From Campylobacter insulaenigrae NCTC 12927 (GTDB taxonomy: Bacteria > Campylobacterota > Campylobacteria > Campylobacterales > Campylobacteraceae), in NCBI RefSeq assembly GCF_000816185.1, contig NZ_CP007770.1, positions 434,001-498,000 on the forward strand: 64,000 bases of DNA. Direction: 5' to 3'. Shown here in pieces: positions 10,543 to 19,848 of the stretch. Numbering within the stretch: the first letter of the stretch is position 1; the number at the start of each line of letters is the position of its first letter. Under the pieces are notes generated by a model. The model was not told where the DNA came from. It ran no database searches and saw nothing but the letters and a program-made list of their open reading frames with translations. The position numbers and the translations under genes are program-made.

Positions 10543-11871
10543 TTATTTACCTAAACAAAAACTACTAAACATTTCTTCTAAAATCTCATCTCTTTCAAAT
10601 TTTTTTGTAAATTGTGATATTGCTTCTATGGCTATGTTTAGTTCAAAAGCAAAAAGCTCCAAAGAATTTTCTTGTAATAAATCTTTTGCACGACAGATTG
10701 CTTCGCTAGCTTCTTTGCAACTATTTAAAATCAAAGCATTGCTAACTAGCATATGATCTCCATCTAAAGTATTTAAATATTTATTTAGTACATTTTTTAC
10801 CTCATTGCTTGAATTTTTAGCACAAATTTTTATACAAGAATCTTTTATTGCATGATAAAATTTGTCTTCTAGGTCACTTTTGTTTAAAACATAAATAATT
10901 TTCTTGTCAATATTTTGTAGTGTATCTAAGATTTGCTTATCTTCGCTATCAAATTCTTTTGAACCATCAAAAACTACTAGGATAATATCTGCTTCATTAA
11001 TGCTTTTGTAACTTAAATTTATACCAATTTTTTCTATTTCATCTTGAGCATTTCTAATACCTGCTGTATCGATGATTTTAATAAGATGTGAACCTATTTT
11101 TAAATTTTCTTCAATGCGATCTCTTGTTGTGCCTGCCATATTTGAAACTATAGCTCTATCATAAGCTAAAAGCGAATTTAACAAAGAACTTTTTCCAGCA
11201 TTTGGCTTACCGATAATGGTAACTTTAAAACCTTCTATTAGCCCTTTTTTTCTCAAAGATATATCAACAATATCACTTAAAAGTTTTGAATTCTTTTCAC
11301 ACATTTGGATAATTTGTTCTAATAAATCTTGTGGTAAATCATCATCAGCATAATCAATGCTAGTTTCTACAAAAGCTAAGGTTTTAACTAGTTCAATTCT
11401 TATGGTGTTTAAAAATACGCTTAAATCGCCTTTTAAATTTTTTGCAATAATGCTTGCTGCGCTTGATGATTTTGACATAATAAGTTCTTGGATACTTATA
11501 GCTTTTAAAATATCCATTTTTCCATTTAAACAAGCTCTTTTGCTAAATTCTCCAGGTTGAGCTAAGCGGATATTAGAATTTATCAATTCATCAAGTAAAA
11601 TTTCGCTTAAAGCAAAACCTCCATGTAGATGAAATTCAACTATATCTTCGCCTGTGAAAGAATATGGGGCTTTGAAGTAAAGCACTAAAGCCTCATCTAA
11701 AAAATCATCATTATCTTTGTAAATTTTGCACAAGTGAGCATAACGTGGGATTAACTCCTTTTTGCGCGTAAGCTTAAGGGCGATTTCTAGAGCTTTTTTG
11801 CCACTTATTCTGACAATACTGATAGATCCTACGCCATGTGCTGTAGCTATAGCAGCTATAGTGTCATTCAT
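10543..11871 (-). CDS. mnmE: tRNA uridine-5-carboxymethylaminomethyl(34) synthesis GTPase MnmE (TrmE)
   Basis: MnmE with MnmG builds the cmnm5 group on wobble uridine 34 of tRNAs. The 442 residues show the N-terminal folate-binding domain starting [24 protein letters not shown], a central G domain with [15 protein letters not shown] (about residues 222-236), DTAG and NKSD motifs, and a C-terminal FCLGK. The C-terminal motif is the essential CxGK end of the family. Its start overlaps the end of khpB by four bases. Confidence 0.97.
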   Translation of the reverse strand: MNDTIAAIATAHGVGSISIVRISGKKALEIALKLTRKKELIPRYAHLCKIYKDNDDFLDEALVLYFKAPYSFTGEDIVEFHLHGGFALSEILLDELINSNIRLAQPGEFSKRACLNGKMDILKAISIQELIMSKSSSAASIIAKNLKGDLSVFLNTIRIELVKTLAFVETSIDYADDDLPQDLLEQIIQMCEKNSKLLSDIVDISLRKKGLIEGFKVTIIGKPNAGKSSLLNSLLAYDRAIVSNMAGTTRDRIEENLKIGSHLIKIIDTAGIRNAQDEIEKIGINLSYKSINEADIILVVFDGSKEFDSEDKQILDTLQNIDKKIIYVLNKSDLEDKFYHAIKDSCIKICAKNSSNEVKNVLNKYLNTLDGDHMLVSNALILNSCKEASEAICRAKDLLQENSLELFAFELNIAIEAISQFTKKFERDEILEEMFSSFCLGK

Positions 11872-12701
11872 TCACTTTTCTTCAAAAAATCATTCACAAT
11901 GATAACTTTTTGACCATCATTATTTTTTATGGCTACATATTTATTAGGGAAGTGCTCTCTTAATTTTTCTAATATATGTTTTAACCAAATTCCTTCTAAT
12001 TGTTTTGTTTGAACCCTGCCTGTGGTTTCAACTTTTTCTATAAGTATTTTAAGATAATTTTCTATGGCTTGAATTTGGTTTTCTAAGAATTGAGCTATTT
12101 CAAGTCTTAATTGAATTTTATATTTAGAGTTAAGCCAATTATAAAGTAAATACGAAAAAGCTTTATATCTATGTGCTTCTTTGCCTATGAGTAAAGCAGC
12201 ATCTTCACCATCTAGTTTAATTAAAACACAATTTTCATCCCACATTTTTATTTCTACTATTTTGATATCAAAATCAAAAGTTGCAAGTAGTGTATCGAGT
12301 GAGTTTTTAATTTCATCAATGTAATTTATTTTGTTTTCTTTTTCTTCGTAAGATTCTTTGTGAAAAGAATTAAAAATAGCATCATCTTTGACTTTATAAT
12401 GTTCTTTTGATGAGTTTGTTTTGTTATATGATTTAGTTTGTGTTATTGTTTTTTCTTTTTTTGTTTCTTGTTTTTCGTAATTTTTATGAGTTTGTTTGTT
12501 GGAGATTTTTTTTGCACTAGATTCTTGTAAAATAACTTTTTTATGACCTTTAACAAAAATAATTGCATTTTTTCTAAATAAACCCAAGAATCCAGTTTTG
12601 GCGTGTTGGATTACCTCATATTCCAAGTCAATAACTGAGCACTCAAAATGCTTTGATGCTTCGATGAGTGCTGTTTGTAAATCTTTAGCTTCTATGTTCA
12701 T
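11868..12701 (-). CDS. khpB: KhpB/Jag-type RNA-binding protein
   Basis: The 277 residues start with a Jag N-terminal domain ([19 protein letters not shown], then [13 protein letters not shown], about residues 1-50). A charged Lys/Glu/Thr-rich linker follows (about 55-130). The C-terminal half has a KH-like segment with [21 protein letters not shown] near residue 175. Jag/KhpB proteins bind RNA and affect cell elongation in Gram-positives. The gene is classically next to yidC and mnmE, as here. The C-terminal R3H arginine-histidine signature is not obvious, so that domain may be divergent. It overlaps yidC by 17 bases. Confidence 0.85.
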   Translation of the reverse strand: MNIEAKDLQTALIEASKHFECSVIDLEYEVIQHAKTGFLGLFRKNAIIFVKGHKKVILQESSAKKISNKQTHKNYEKQETKKEKTITQTKSYNKTNSSKEHYKVKDDAIFNSFHKESYEEKENKINYIDEIKNSLDTLLATFDFDIKIVEIKMWDENCVLIKLDGEDAALLIGKEAHRYKAFSYLLYNWLNSKYKIQLRLEIAQFLENQIQAIENYLKILIEKVETTGRVQTKQLEGIWLKHILEKLREHFPNKYVAIKNNDGQKVIIVNDFLKKSE

Positions 12702-14259
12702 GCTTAGCTATTTCCTCTTGTTTGTGATTTTTAAAAAGCTTATTGACAATTACTTGTTGGATTAAAGAACAAATATTGTTTACACACCAATAAAGAGTCA
12801 AACCAGCTGGGAATGTTAAAAAGAAAAATGTAAAAATCAAAGGTAAGAATTTCATTATTTTTGCTTGCATAGGATCTTGTATGGTCATCGGTGTGATAAG
12901 TTGCTGAATAAACATTGTAATACCCATAAAAATAGGCAACACAAACCAAGGATCCATTACTGATAAGTCTGTGATCCAAAAAGCCCATGGAGCAGCTTTT
13001 AATTCTATGGCATTGAGTAAAACTCTATAAATAGCAAAGAAAATTGGAATTTGTATAAGTATAGGTAAACATCCACTCATAGGATTTGCACCATGTTTTT
13101 TATATAATTCCATCATATGAATGTTCATTTTTTGTGGATCACCCTTGTAACGATCTCTAATTTCTTTCATTTTAGGAGCTAAATCTTTTAGTTTATTCAT
13201 AGAAATCATTGATTTATAAGTTAATGGGAATAATATAATACGCACAATTAAAGTCATAATAACTATAGCCCAGCCCCAATTTCCCATATAGCCATGTAAG
13301 AAATTTAAAAATTCAAACATAGGTTTTGCTATAAAAGTGAACCAACCATATTCGACAACTTCATCTAACCTTGGATCAATACTTCTTAAAATTTCATGTT
13401 CTTTTGAACCTATGTAACCATTTGCTTTAAAATTTCCATTAGCACTAGCAAAAATAACAGAATTTTCATTTGTGTCTTTAGTTACTACTGCATTGATTGG
13501 GTTTTCAAAATTATAAAATAAAACGCTATAGTAGCGATCAAATGCCGACATTAAAGTAACATTTGCAAAATTTTCATCATTTTTTACATCGCCATCTTCT
13601 AAGATGTTGATTTTATCATCTTTATTTAATGTTAAAACACCATGAAGCGTATAACTATCTACTGCTATATTTGGGCGGTATCCAGGAGTAATAAAATATG
13701 GTATGTCTTTACTTAGATTTACCTCTATATCATAATTTCCATATTTATAAAAGGTAATTTTTTTAGTAACGATAAGATTATTTAAATGTTGAGTTAAAAT
13801 AAGAGTATTGTTTGTATCATTTACTTCGATATTTTTTTGATTTGCGGTATATGGGGTGTTGAAAGCTTCTTGATTGATTGTATTATCGCTAAATCTTATT
13901 TCTAGAGGTAAAGGTGATAATGAAGTATCTACTAAATTAATACTTTTACCATTTTCATCTTTAAATTTTTCATCGCTAAGATAAAATTTAGAAATTCTAC
14001 CTAAAGAATCGATATGAGCTTGAAAATGTTCGCTTTTAATTAATGCTATTTCATCTTTTTGATTAACGCTAAGTTCAACTTTTGGTGCTTGTTTTGCGTG
14101 ATTTGTTTGTGGAGCTGAATTGTTTTGTTCATTTTTTGTGATATTTTGCTCTGTTATTGGAGCTTTTGGTATAAAAAAATAATCATAAACTACAAAAAAT
14201 AAAAATGATAAAACAACAGCAATTAATATGCGTTTTTGTTGAGATAAGTTATTTGACAC
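12685..14259 (-). CDS. yidC: Membrane protein insertase YidC
   Basis: YidC inserts inner-membrane proteins alone or with SecYEG. The 524-residue size, an N-terminal membrane helix (about residues 9-27), a large periplasmic beta domain (about 50-325) and five C-terminal membrane segments match the Gram-negative form. The hydrophilic-groove region shows MRxIRDRYKGDPQK-like residues and PMSGCLPILIQIPIFFAIYRVL. Translation starts at GTG 14259 behind AAGGA. It overlaps yidD by 37 bases upstream and khpB by 17 bases downstream. Confidence 0.97.
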   Translation of the reverse strand: MSNNLSQQKRILIAVVLSFLFFVVYDYFFIPKAPITEQNITKNEQNNSAPQTNHAKQAPKVELSVNQKDEIALIKSEHFQAHIDSLGRISKFYLSDEKFKDENGKSINLVDTSLSPLPLEIRFSDNTINQEAFNTPYTANQKNIEVNDTNNTLILTQHLNNLIVTKKITFYKYGNYDIEVNLSKDIPYFITPGYRPNIAVDSYTLHGVLTLNKDDKINILEDGDVKNDENFANVTLMSAFDRYYSVLFYNFENPINAVVTKDTNENSVIFASANGNFKANGYIGSKEHEILRSIDPRLDEVVEYGWFTFIAKPMFEFLNFLHGYMGNWGWAIVIMTLIVRIILFPLTYKSMISMNKLKDLAPKMKEIRDRYKGDPQKMNIHMMELYKKHGANPMSGCLPILIQIPIFFAIYRVLLNAIELKAAPWAFWITDLSVMDPWFVLPIFMGITMFIQQLITPMTIQDPMQAKIMKFLPLIFTFFFLTFPAGLTLYWCVNNICSLIQQVIVNKLFKNHKQEEIAKHEHRS

Positions 14260-14606
14260 GGATTGTCCTTTGAAAATATAATCTTAATTAAAAAAAATTG
14301 ATTATCCTTGCAAGGAATGTATAGATATTTTAGTCTTTTTAAAGCATTAATTTTAGGTTTAAAACATATACCAGAATTTAAATTTTTCTTACTGATTTTT
14401 GGATAATCAATACCGCCTTTAAAAAACGGATTGCACTTTAAAATTCTTAAAAAAACTGCAAAGAAAGCTTTTAGAATATTGTTTTTTTTGAAATGCCACA
14501 AAGCATACTCAGAACAACTTGGATAGTATCTACAACACTTTGGTTTCATAGGGCTAATGCAAAGTTGGTAAAATCTTATGAGTTGCACGCAGATTGCTTT
14601 ATACAT
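14223..14606 (-). CDS. yidD: Membrane protein insertion efficiency factor YidD
   Basis: YidD is a small inner-membrane-associated protein that helps YidC-dependent insertion. The core [31 protein letters not shown], here seen over about residues 9-40, and the following [11 protein letters not shown] region are the hallmark of the family. The chain is 127 residues, longer than many YidD proteins, with a basic C-terminal tail that reads through into the start of yidC. Its start codon lies inside the rnpA 3' end, giving a 31-base overlap. Order rpmH-rnpA-yidD-yidC is the classic one. Confidence 0.93.
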   Translation of the reverse strand: MYKAICVQLIRFYQLCISPMKPKCCRYYPSCSEYALWHFKKNNILKAFFAVFLRILKCNPFFKGGIDYPKISKKNLNSGICFKPKINALKRLKYLYIPCKDNQFFLIKIIFSKDNPCQITYLNKNAY

Positions 14607-14920
14607 CCTATTTTTTTAAAACCCCACTTTAAGTTTTTTTCTAATTTTAAAAAGGGAATTTCAATAATACCTGTTTTAGCAACAAGTATATATTTTCCGT
14701 TTTCAACTTGATTTCTAAGCTGAAAAAAAGCTGATCTTAGAAGCCTTTTGGCTCTATTTCTTTCAACAGCCTTTCCAACCTTTTTACTAGCTACCACAGC
14801 AAACTTTTTTTCTTGACTTGGAAAATAAAAGATGATCATACCTTCGCAGTGCCATTTTTTACCTTCTTTGTAGATTGCTGCAAATTCTCTTACATTGCTA
14901 ATGTTTAGAAAATCTTTTAT
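14576..14920 (-). CDS. rnpA: Ribonuclease P protein component, with a probable non-ATG start
   Basis: RnpA is the protein subunit of RNase P, which trims tRNA 5' ends. The arginine-rich signature [18 protein letters not shown] is clear. The first ATG in frame (14839) would begin at [10 protein letters not shown]. It would drop about 26 residues, including the [17 protein letters not shown] stretch that families share. That stretch is open upstream, but it contains no ATG, GTG or TTG before an in-frame TAG. The best-placed initiators are ATA at 14920 (an ATAA overlap with the rpmH stop) or ATT at 14929. I give 14920 as the start with moderate confidence; the gene itself is certain. Confidence 0.85.
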   Translation of the reverse strand: MKDFLNISNVREFAAIYKEGKKWHCEGMIIFYFPSQEKKFAVVASKKVGKAVERNRAKRLLRSAFFQLRNQVENGKYILVAKTGIIEIPFLKLEKNLKWGFKKIGCIKQSACNS

Positions 14921-15051
14921 GCAGCTAATCTTTTTCTACCTTTAGCACGTCTTGCACTGATCACTTTGCGACCATTTTTAGTTTTCATACGCACACGGAA
15001 TCCGTGAGTTCTTTTTTTAGGAGTTTTGTGTGGTTGATATGTTCTTTTCAT
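14917..15051 (-). CDS. rpmH: 50S ribosomal protein L34
   Basis: This 44-residue basic protein begins [20 protein letters not shown] and continues through [20 protein letters not shown], the near-invariant L34 sequence. It is part of the large ribosomal subunit. An AAGGAAAAACT stretch precedes ATG 15051. It is the first gene of the rpmH-rnpA-yidD-yidC-khpB-mnmE run. Its stop codon TAA overlaps the proposed rnpA start. Confidence 0.98.
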   Translation of the reverse strand: MKRTYQPHKTPKKRTHGFRVRMKTKNGRKVISARRAKGRKRLAA

Positions 15052-15091
15052 AGTTTTTCCTTAACTTAAATTAAAACAAAATAATAAAGCT

Positions 15092-15103
15092 GACATTCTA
15101 TCA
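15092..15103 (-). promoter_or_regulatory. Probable promoter (-10 element) of the rpmH-rnpA-yidD-yidC run
   Basis: On the minus strand the sequence TTTGATAGAATG occurs about 45 bases upstream of rpmH. TAGAAT (15095-15100) fits a sigma-70 -10 box with an extended TG two bases before. No clear -35 is seen, which is normal for Campylobacter, where -35 boxes are weak. The site lies in the divergent gap before the acetyltransferase gene. Confidence 0.6.
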
Positions 15104-15186
15104 AATTCTTACTTAAATCTGCTTTTAATTAAGAGTTATTTTTAAAAGTTTTTGCTAAATTTTTAGTTCTATTTTGGGAGGATATA

Positions 15187-15657
15187 ATGGGATTTGAAAT
15201 TTGTGAGAGTAAAAAAGAAGATTTGGGTAGAATTTTAGAATTACTCAAAGAGCTTGCTGTCCATGAAAATATGCTCGAAGATGTAAAATGTACAACTAAA
15301 GATTTAGAAGAGTCTTTTTTTAAAAACAACTATGCAAAAGCCTTAAGTTTAAAAGTTGATGGGGAGATTATAGGTTATGTGATGTATTATTATACTTTTT
15401 CTTCTTTTGTAGGGTTGGGCGGTATGTATCTAGAAGATATCTATATACAAGAAAAATACCGTAGAAATGGATATGCAAAAGAAGTTTTTAAGTATTTAGC
15501 GAGGATTTGTAAAGAAAAAAATCTTAAGCGTTTAGAATGGGTATGCTTAAATGATAATGATTTGGGTATAAAATTTTATAGTGCTATAAATGCTAAGCAT
15601 ATGAGTCAATGGAGAACTTATCGTTTAGATGGTGAAAATTTAGAAGCATTATTTTGA
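15187..15657 (+). CDS. GNAT-family N-acetyltransferase (SSAT-like)
   Basis: The 156 residues form one GNAT domain. Motif A is seen in YLEDIYIQEKYRRNGYAKEVF (about residues 80-100; the R/Q-x-x-G-x-A acetyl-CoA loop is YRRNGYA). The C-terminal WVCLNDNDLGIKFYSAINAKHM resembles the NxxAIxFYxxxGA end of diamine acetyltransferases. It probably moves an acetyl group from acetyl-CoA to a small amine; the substrate is not readable. GGGAGGA precedes the ATG. Its stop overlaps the next start by one base (TGATG). Confidence 0.85.
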   Translation: MGFEICESKKEDLGRILELLKELAVHENMLEDVKCTTKDLEESFFKNNYAKALSLKVDGEIIGYVMYYYTFSSFVGLGGMYLEDIYIQEKYRRNGYAKEVFKYLARICKEKNLKRLEWVCLNDNDLGIKFYSAINAKHMSQWRTYRLDGENLEALF

Positions 15658-16268
15658 TGGATAAAAGACGTTTGTATTATCTTAAAGCTTTTGGATTTGA
15701 GTATCTAGAAGAAGTTAAAAGAAACAAAGGTGCAAATATTAGCTTTGAAGAATTGCAAAATTCGGTTAGAAAATGCACACTTTGTAATTTTTCTAAATTG
15801 AGAAAAAAATCTTTAATAGAAAAGGAAGTGAAAAAAGCTAAAATTTTGATTTTTCAAACTTATATTGATAAAGACGAAAATGAAAGTGGAGAGTTTTTTG
15901 CTTCTAAGTTAAAACAAGATTTTTTATTGAAATTTAAAGAATTATTAGACTTAAGTGAAGATGAAATTTATTTTTCTTATGTGCTAAAGTGTTTTAGTAA
16001 TTTTAAATTTGATAAAAATTCGGTAGAATTTTGCTTGCCGTATTTTTATAGTGAACTTGAATTTATAAAGCCTAAAATTATACTTTGTTTAGGTGAAGAG
16101 GCTTTTTTGAGTTTGGGATTTGAGAATTTTAAAGTATATGTTGGGCAATGGTTGAGATTTAATGAAAGTTTGATTATGCCAAATTATGATTTAGATTATC
16201 TTAGTAAAAATCCTAGTTTGTATGCGAATTTTATAGAAGATATTAAGAAAATAAAAGGTTATTTATGA
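15657..16268 (+). CDS. Degenerate family-4-like uracil-DNA glycosylase fold protein
   Basis: The 203 residues follow the family-4 uracil-DNA glycosylase pattern. Cysteines 40 and 43 (CTLC), 112 (YVLKC) and 126 (VEFC) match the Cx2C...C...C spacing of a 4Fe-4S cluster, and KPKIILCLGEEA matches a core strand. However, the catalytic GExPG loop is replaced by QTYIDKDENESGEFF, and the late HPS motif by NYDLDYLSKNPS without His. I infer an iron-sulfur protein of this fold that has probably lost classical base excision. I chose ATG 15657, overlapping the previous stop, over the TTG one codon earlier. An ATGA overlap leads into the next gene. Confidence 0.72.
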   Translation: MDKRRLYYLKAFGFEYLEEVKRNKGANISFEELQNSVRKCTLCNFSKLRKKSLIEKEVKKAKILIFQTYIDKDENESGEFFASKLKQDFLLKFKELLDLSEDEIYFSYVLKCFSNFKFDKNSVEFCLPYFYSELEFIKPKIILCLGEEAFLSLGFENFKVYVGQWLRFNESLIMPNYDLDYLSKNPSLYANFIEDIKKIKGYL

Positions 16269-17479
16269 AAAGAATTTTTCTTTGTGCGATGGTAAGTTTT
16301 GTGTTGATTTGTAATGCTTTTGCAAAAGAACAACAACTTTCTTTTGTAGAACCAAGTGAAGCATTTTATCCAAGTGTAGAAATTCAAAGCTGTGATAATG
16401 AATGTTTGTTTGGTTTGTTAGAAAATGGATTGTATTTTAATTTTTTGTCTAAATTTAATGAAGCAATTAATAATGAATTTTTAGTTAATGTCTATACTAA
16501 ACTTTTAAATTCTATCATTGATTTTGAAAAGAGTGTTCAAAAAAGTGCTAGCGTAAAACTTGCTATTGTTATACCTGAGCAAACTATAAAAAGCTATTCT
16601 AATACTATAATAAATTCTAGCATAGCTTATCTTTTAAGACAAAGAGCGCAAATTAGAGTAAAAGTTTTTTTAATAGGCGATGAAGAAGAAAGTAAAATTT
16701 CTAAAGCTTTTAATGAAATTCAAAGTGAAAAATTTAATTATGTTATCGCAGGTTTTACAGAAGAGGGCGTAAAGCAATTACTTAAAAAAGATATTAGTTC
16801 AAATGTAAAGATTTTCATACCTACGGTGCATAAGAGGTATTTTGACACACAAAAAGAAAATATTTATTATGGAAGCATAGATTATCAAAAACAAATCAAA
16901 AAACTTTTAGAATATTCTAATGGTAGAAATATCATCTTTTCAGATGAGACAAGTCTTTCAAATCGTCTTAATGAAGAGCTTATTAAATTTGGCGATGGAA
17001 GTGAGAAAATTTATACTATTAATAGCTCTAAATTTGACTTTAGAAGTATATTAAATAGAAATAGAAGCTTTCAAAATGCGAGTGTATTTTTAAATACTTC
17101 TTTGATTAAAACAGCTCTTATTAGTTCTCAAATTCGTGCATATGATTTAGAGCCTTTTGTGCTTTTATCTACTCAAATAAATTATAATCCTGTTTTATTA
17201 AGCTTGACTCAAATTAACGATAGAAAAAAATTACTTATCGCAAATTCTATATCTAATGAAGATCAAACCTTAAGTTATCTGAATGAAATTTTTTCACAAG
17301 ATATTAATTACAACTGGATAGCGTATGCGACTAGTGTGGGGATTGATTATTTTTACACGCAGTTTTTAGATACTAATTCTCAAAGAATTTTTGATGAAAA
17401 ATTAAATGAAAATCAGTTTGATTATAAGGTTAAAATCATTAGTTCTAAAGGTTTAGGCTTTACTCCTTTTCAAGAGTAG
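16265..17479 (+). CDS. Periplasmic protein, possibly binding-protein-like fold, function unknown
   Basis: The 404 residues start with a signal peptide (MKRIFLCAMVSFVLICNAFA, cleavage likely after AFA). The rest is soluble with alternating alpha/beta pattern: KLAIVIPEQTIKSYSN, VKVFLIGDEEESK, NYVIAGFTEEGV, KIFIPTVHKRYF. That alternation and the size resemble periplasmic-binding-protein or LpoA/LppC-type folds. I recognise no catalytic motif. It overlaps the UDG-like gene by four bases, and its 3' end overlaps the convergent ybgC gene by 20 bases. Function should be left open. Confidence 0.7.
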   Translation: MKRIFLCAMVSFVLICNAFAKEQQLSFVEPSEAFYPSVEIQSCDNECLFGLLENGLYFNFLSKFNEAINNEFLVNVYTKLLNSIIDFEKSVQKSASVKLAIVIPEQTIKSYSNTIINSSIAYLLRQRAQIRVKVFLIGDEEESKISKAFNEIQSEKFNYVIAGFTEEGVKQLLKKDISSNVKIFIPTVHKRYFDTQKENIYYGSIDYQKQIKKLLEYSNGRNIIFSDETSLSNRLNEELIKFGDGSEKIYTINSSKFDFRSILNRNRSFQNASVFLNTSLIKTALISSQIRAYDLEPFVLLSTQINYNPVLLSLTQINDRKKLLIANSISNEDQTLSYLNEIFSQDINYNWIAYATSVGIDYFYTQFLDTNSQRIFDEKLNENQFDYKVKIISSKGLGFTPFQE

Positions 17480-17840
17480 CAAAAACCTTTAAAATATCAT
17501 CATCTATGAGAGCTATTTTTTCTGCTTTGACAAAGGCTAAAGTGAAATTAGCTTCAAAAAGTTTTTCTGTGTCTTTATAAATTTCTTGTTTTATAATCAC
17601 TGAAGCCTTTTTTAGCTTTAAAATATGTGTTTTTACTTCTAAAATATCGCCTAATTTTGCTGGCTTTAAGAAGTTGCATTCTGCTTTTGTGAGTAAAAAA
17701 TGTCCCGTGTCTTTGTCAAAAATAGCTGCATTTTTTTGAAAAAATATCTCACTTCTAGCTCTTTCGCAAAATTTTAAATAATTAGCGTGATACACCACTC
17801 CACCTGCGTCGGTATCTTCATAATAAACTCGTAATTTCAT
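17460..17840 (-). CDS. YbgC-type acyl-CoA thioesterase (hotdog fold)
   Basis: The 126-residue protein is a single hotdog domain. The motif YYEDTDAGGVVYHANYLKFCERARSE (about residues 6-31; key residues D10, D12, Y18, H19, N21) is the YbgC/4-hydroxybenzoyl-CoA thioesterase signature, with the catalytic Asp in DTDA. It should hydrolyse short acyl-CoA or acyl-ACP. In many Gram-negatives ybgC lies with tol-pal; here it does not. AAGGATAAAA precedes the start. A -10-like TGTAAAAT on the minus strand about 25 bases upstream suggests its own promoter. Its 3' end overlaps the convergent periplasmic-protein gene. Confidence 0.9.
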   Translation of the reverse strand: MKLRVYYEDTDAGGVVYHANYLKFCERARSEIFFQKNAAIFDKDTGHFLLTKAECNFLKPAKLGDILEVKTHILKLKKASVIIKQEIYKDTEKLFEANFTLAFVKAEKIALIDDDILKVFATLEKE

Positions 17841-17874
17841 TTTTATCCTTTCTTTTGAATTTGTGTATTTTACA

Positions 17875-19848
17875 CTAAGTTGGGATTATGGAATTTTTCC
17901 TTGCGGTTTTTTGCAGGGAGAAAAGGACTAAAAACATTAATACCGTATAACAAATATTTAATACCATAATATCCTGATAATTATTTTTCCCAATATTATC
18001 ATTTACAATTTTATCTATTATAGGATGTATTATACTGGGGTTTTGGATTAGCTGAACAAGAAATACTATATAAGATGAAATAAGTATTATATATCTACCA
18101 AAAAATAATGATTCGGTATAAACAAAACAAATATATAAACCAATAAATAATGTATTTATTAGTAATGAATATGCGAAATACTTATCTAAACCTAAAAATT
18201 CTCCTAGTGCTTGTCCTAAATAAAAAGAAGCAGAAACAAAGAATAATGCAAAAATTAAGTTTTGTGTTAGATTGCATAAATCTTGCAATATCAATAATAA
18301 TGCTCTTTTATTTACAAATGTTTTTCGTATCCACTTCTTTATATACAAACATTTATATAGCGTGAAAGGTTTTAGTTTTAATTTGTATAAAATCAAGATA
18401 CTTCCCAACAAAAAACAAACAAAAACTACAATATGAATATTATGTTCAAAACTATACAAAAAATCAAATAAAGACGAAATCTTTCTTTTGTCTTGTGATT
18501 TATCATCATGGCGCCATGCAAAAACTGAAACAAATAAAGCATATAGGGCAATTAATAATATAAGATTATTAAAAACTCTCAAAAAATCAGTATGATGTTC
18601 GCATAATTTTCTATAAAATCCTAAAAGTAAAGAATCTATAAAATCCCTAAATATCCAAGTATTTCTTTGTAGTTCGAGCATATTTTGTGCTTTTTTGCCT
18701 CTTTTGTTCCAATTTTCTCTTAGTTCTATCTCTTTACAATAAAGCTCGTATTTATGAAAATTTGAAGCCTCTAGAGGATTATTTTCTTTTATCAATGCAC
18801 TTTTAAAAGTTCTAAAAGAATCTCTAAAATCATTTGCTGATTCATCTTTTGGTTTGTCTATATTATTTATAGTAGTATTTAAAATTTCAAAATTAAAATT
18901 AGTTTTTATATTTACTAAATTGACACTATCTTTGAAAACTACTTGAGAAAAATTTGGAGTTTTTTCAAAAGTTACCCCATAAAAACAAGCTGTCTTTTCA
19001 AATTCACATGCGTGAAAATCTGCGTAGTCTTTAAAATGAGAATTAGTAAAATACACACTATTAACAAATTTAGAATTATGAAAATCAACTCTTTTTTTAA
19101 AAATACAATTTTCAAATAAAGTGTTTTGTTCATTATTATAATATTTACCATCAGGTAATGGTGATCCTGATGTAAATCGTTTAAAATTTATTTCATCTTC
19201 AAAAATACAATTAGCAAAATCTATACCATTAAAGAAAGTAACCAAATTATCGCTGCCATCAATATGATGTAGAGACACTTTGGATTTAAATTCACAATTA
19301 GCAAAATATAATCTTTCAAGACAGCTGTAATTAATATAAACTTCTTTTTTAAAAATACTTTTATAATTTTTTCTTTCATAGCCATAATTCTTTGTAAGAT
19401 CTGATATTTCATCTTGTGGAATAGCATTACTATCACCTATAATGTCATACGAAAAGTAGATAGGATTTATAAATGCCTTTTTTGGTATTTTCTTTTTTAT
19501 ATGTTCTAAAATAACTTTATTTTCTTTATTCGCAAAAACATTTAGTATTAACCCATAATGAAAGTGGTATTCTATGAAGTCAGGGGTTTCAATTTTCTCT
19601 ATAATCTTGGTATTGTTATAAGTATTTTTTCCTTTATTTTCTAAAGTGTTGAAAATGTCATATGGATTTAATGGCTTAGCTATATCTCTAACATCTAACT
19701 TATCACTTAAAGATTCTATCTTATTTGCGTTAATTTCTAAAAATTTTGCCAAATCTAAAGAAACAGTTAATATATCATTATCTAAACCTATTATAAAAAT
19801 TCCACTATTTTCTATTTCTAATCCTATATTAAATCTATTATATTCCAT
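17875..19848 (-). CDS. Pentapeptide-repeat protein with six C-terminal membrane helices
   Basis: The 657 residues divide into three parts. Residues 1-170 are mixed and unrecognised. Residues 178-315 hold degenerate pentapeptide-type repeats (FANCEF, FANCIF, FENCIF, FTNSHF, FHACEF, FYGVTF), which fold into a quadrilateral beta helix. Membrane helices lie near 424-444, 470-490, 530-552, 560-580, 585-602 and 626-646. The repeats would therefore be cytoplasmic and tethered to the inner membrane. Its ATG overlaps the stop of the restriction-enzyme 3' fragment (TAATG), so translation is coupled. Function unknown; an accessory or effector role with the restriction locus is only an inference. Confidence 0.75.
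   Translation of the reverse strand: MEYNRFNIGLEIENSGIFIIGLDNDILTVSLDLAKFLEINANKIESLSDKLDVRDIAKPLNPYDIFNTLENKGKNTYNNTKIIEKIETPDFIEYHFHYGLILNVFANKENKVILEHIKKKIPKKAFINPIYFSYDIIGDSNAIPQDEISDLTKNYGYERKNYKSIFKKEVYINYSCLERLYFANCEFKSKVSLHHIDGSDNLVTFFNGIDFANCIFEDEINFKRFTSGSPLPDGKYYNNEQNTLFENCIFKKRVDFHNSKFVNSVYFTNSHFKDYADFHACEFEKTACFYGVTFEKTPNFSQVVFKDSVNLVNIKTNFNFEILNTTINNIDKPKDESANDFRDSFRTFKSALIKENNPLEASNFHKYELYCKEIELRENWNKRGKKAQNMLELQRNTWIFRDFIDSLLLGFYRKLCEHHTDFLRVFNNLILLIALYALFVSVFAWRHDDKSQDKRKISSLFDFLYSFEHNIHIVVFVCFLLGSILILYKLKLKPFTLYKCLYIKKWIRKTFVNKRALLLILQDLCNLTQNLIFALFFVSASFYLGQALGEFLGLDKYFAYSLLINTLFIGLYICFVYTESLFFGRYIILISSYIVFLVQLIQNPSIIHPIIDKIVNDNIGKNNYQDIMVLNICYTVLMFLVLFSLQKTARKNSIIPT

Noticed and set aside
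14576-14839. 87-residue RnpA beginning at the first ATG
   Set aside because: It would lack the conserved N-terminal strand of RNase P protein; the open upstream frame matches the family.
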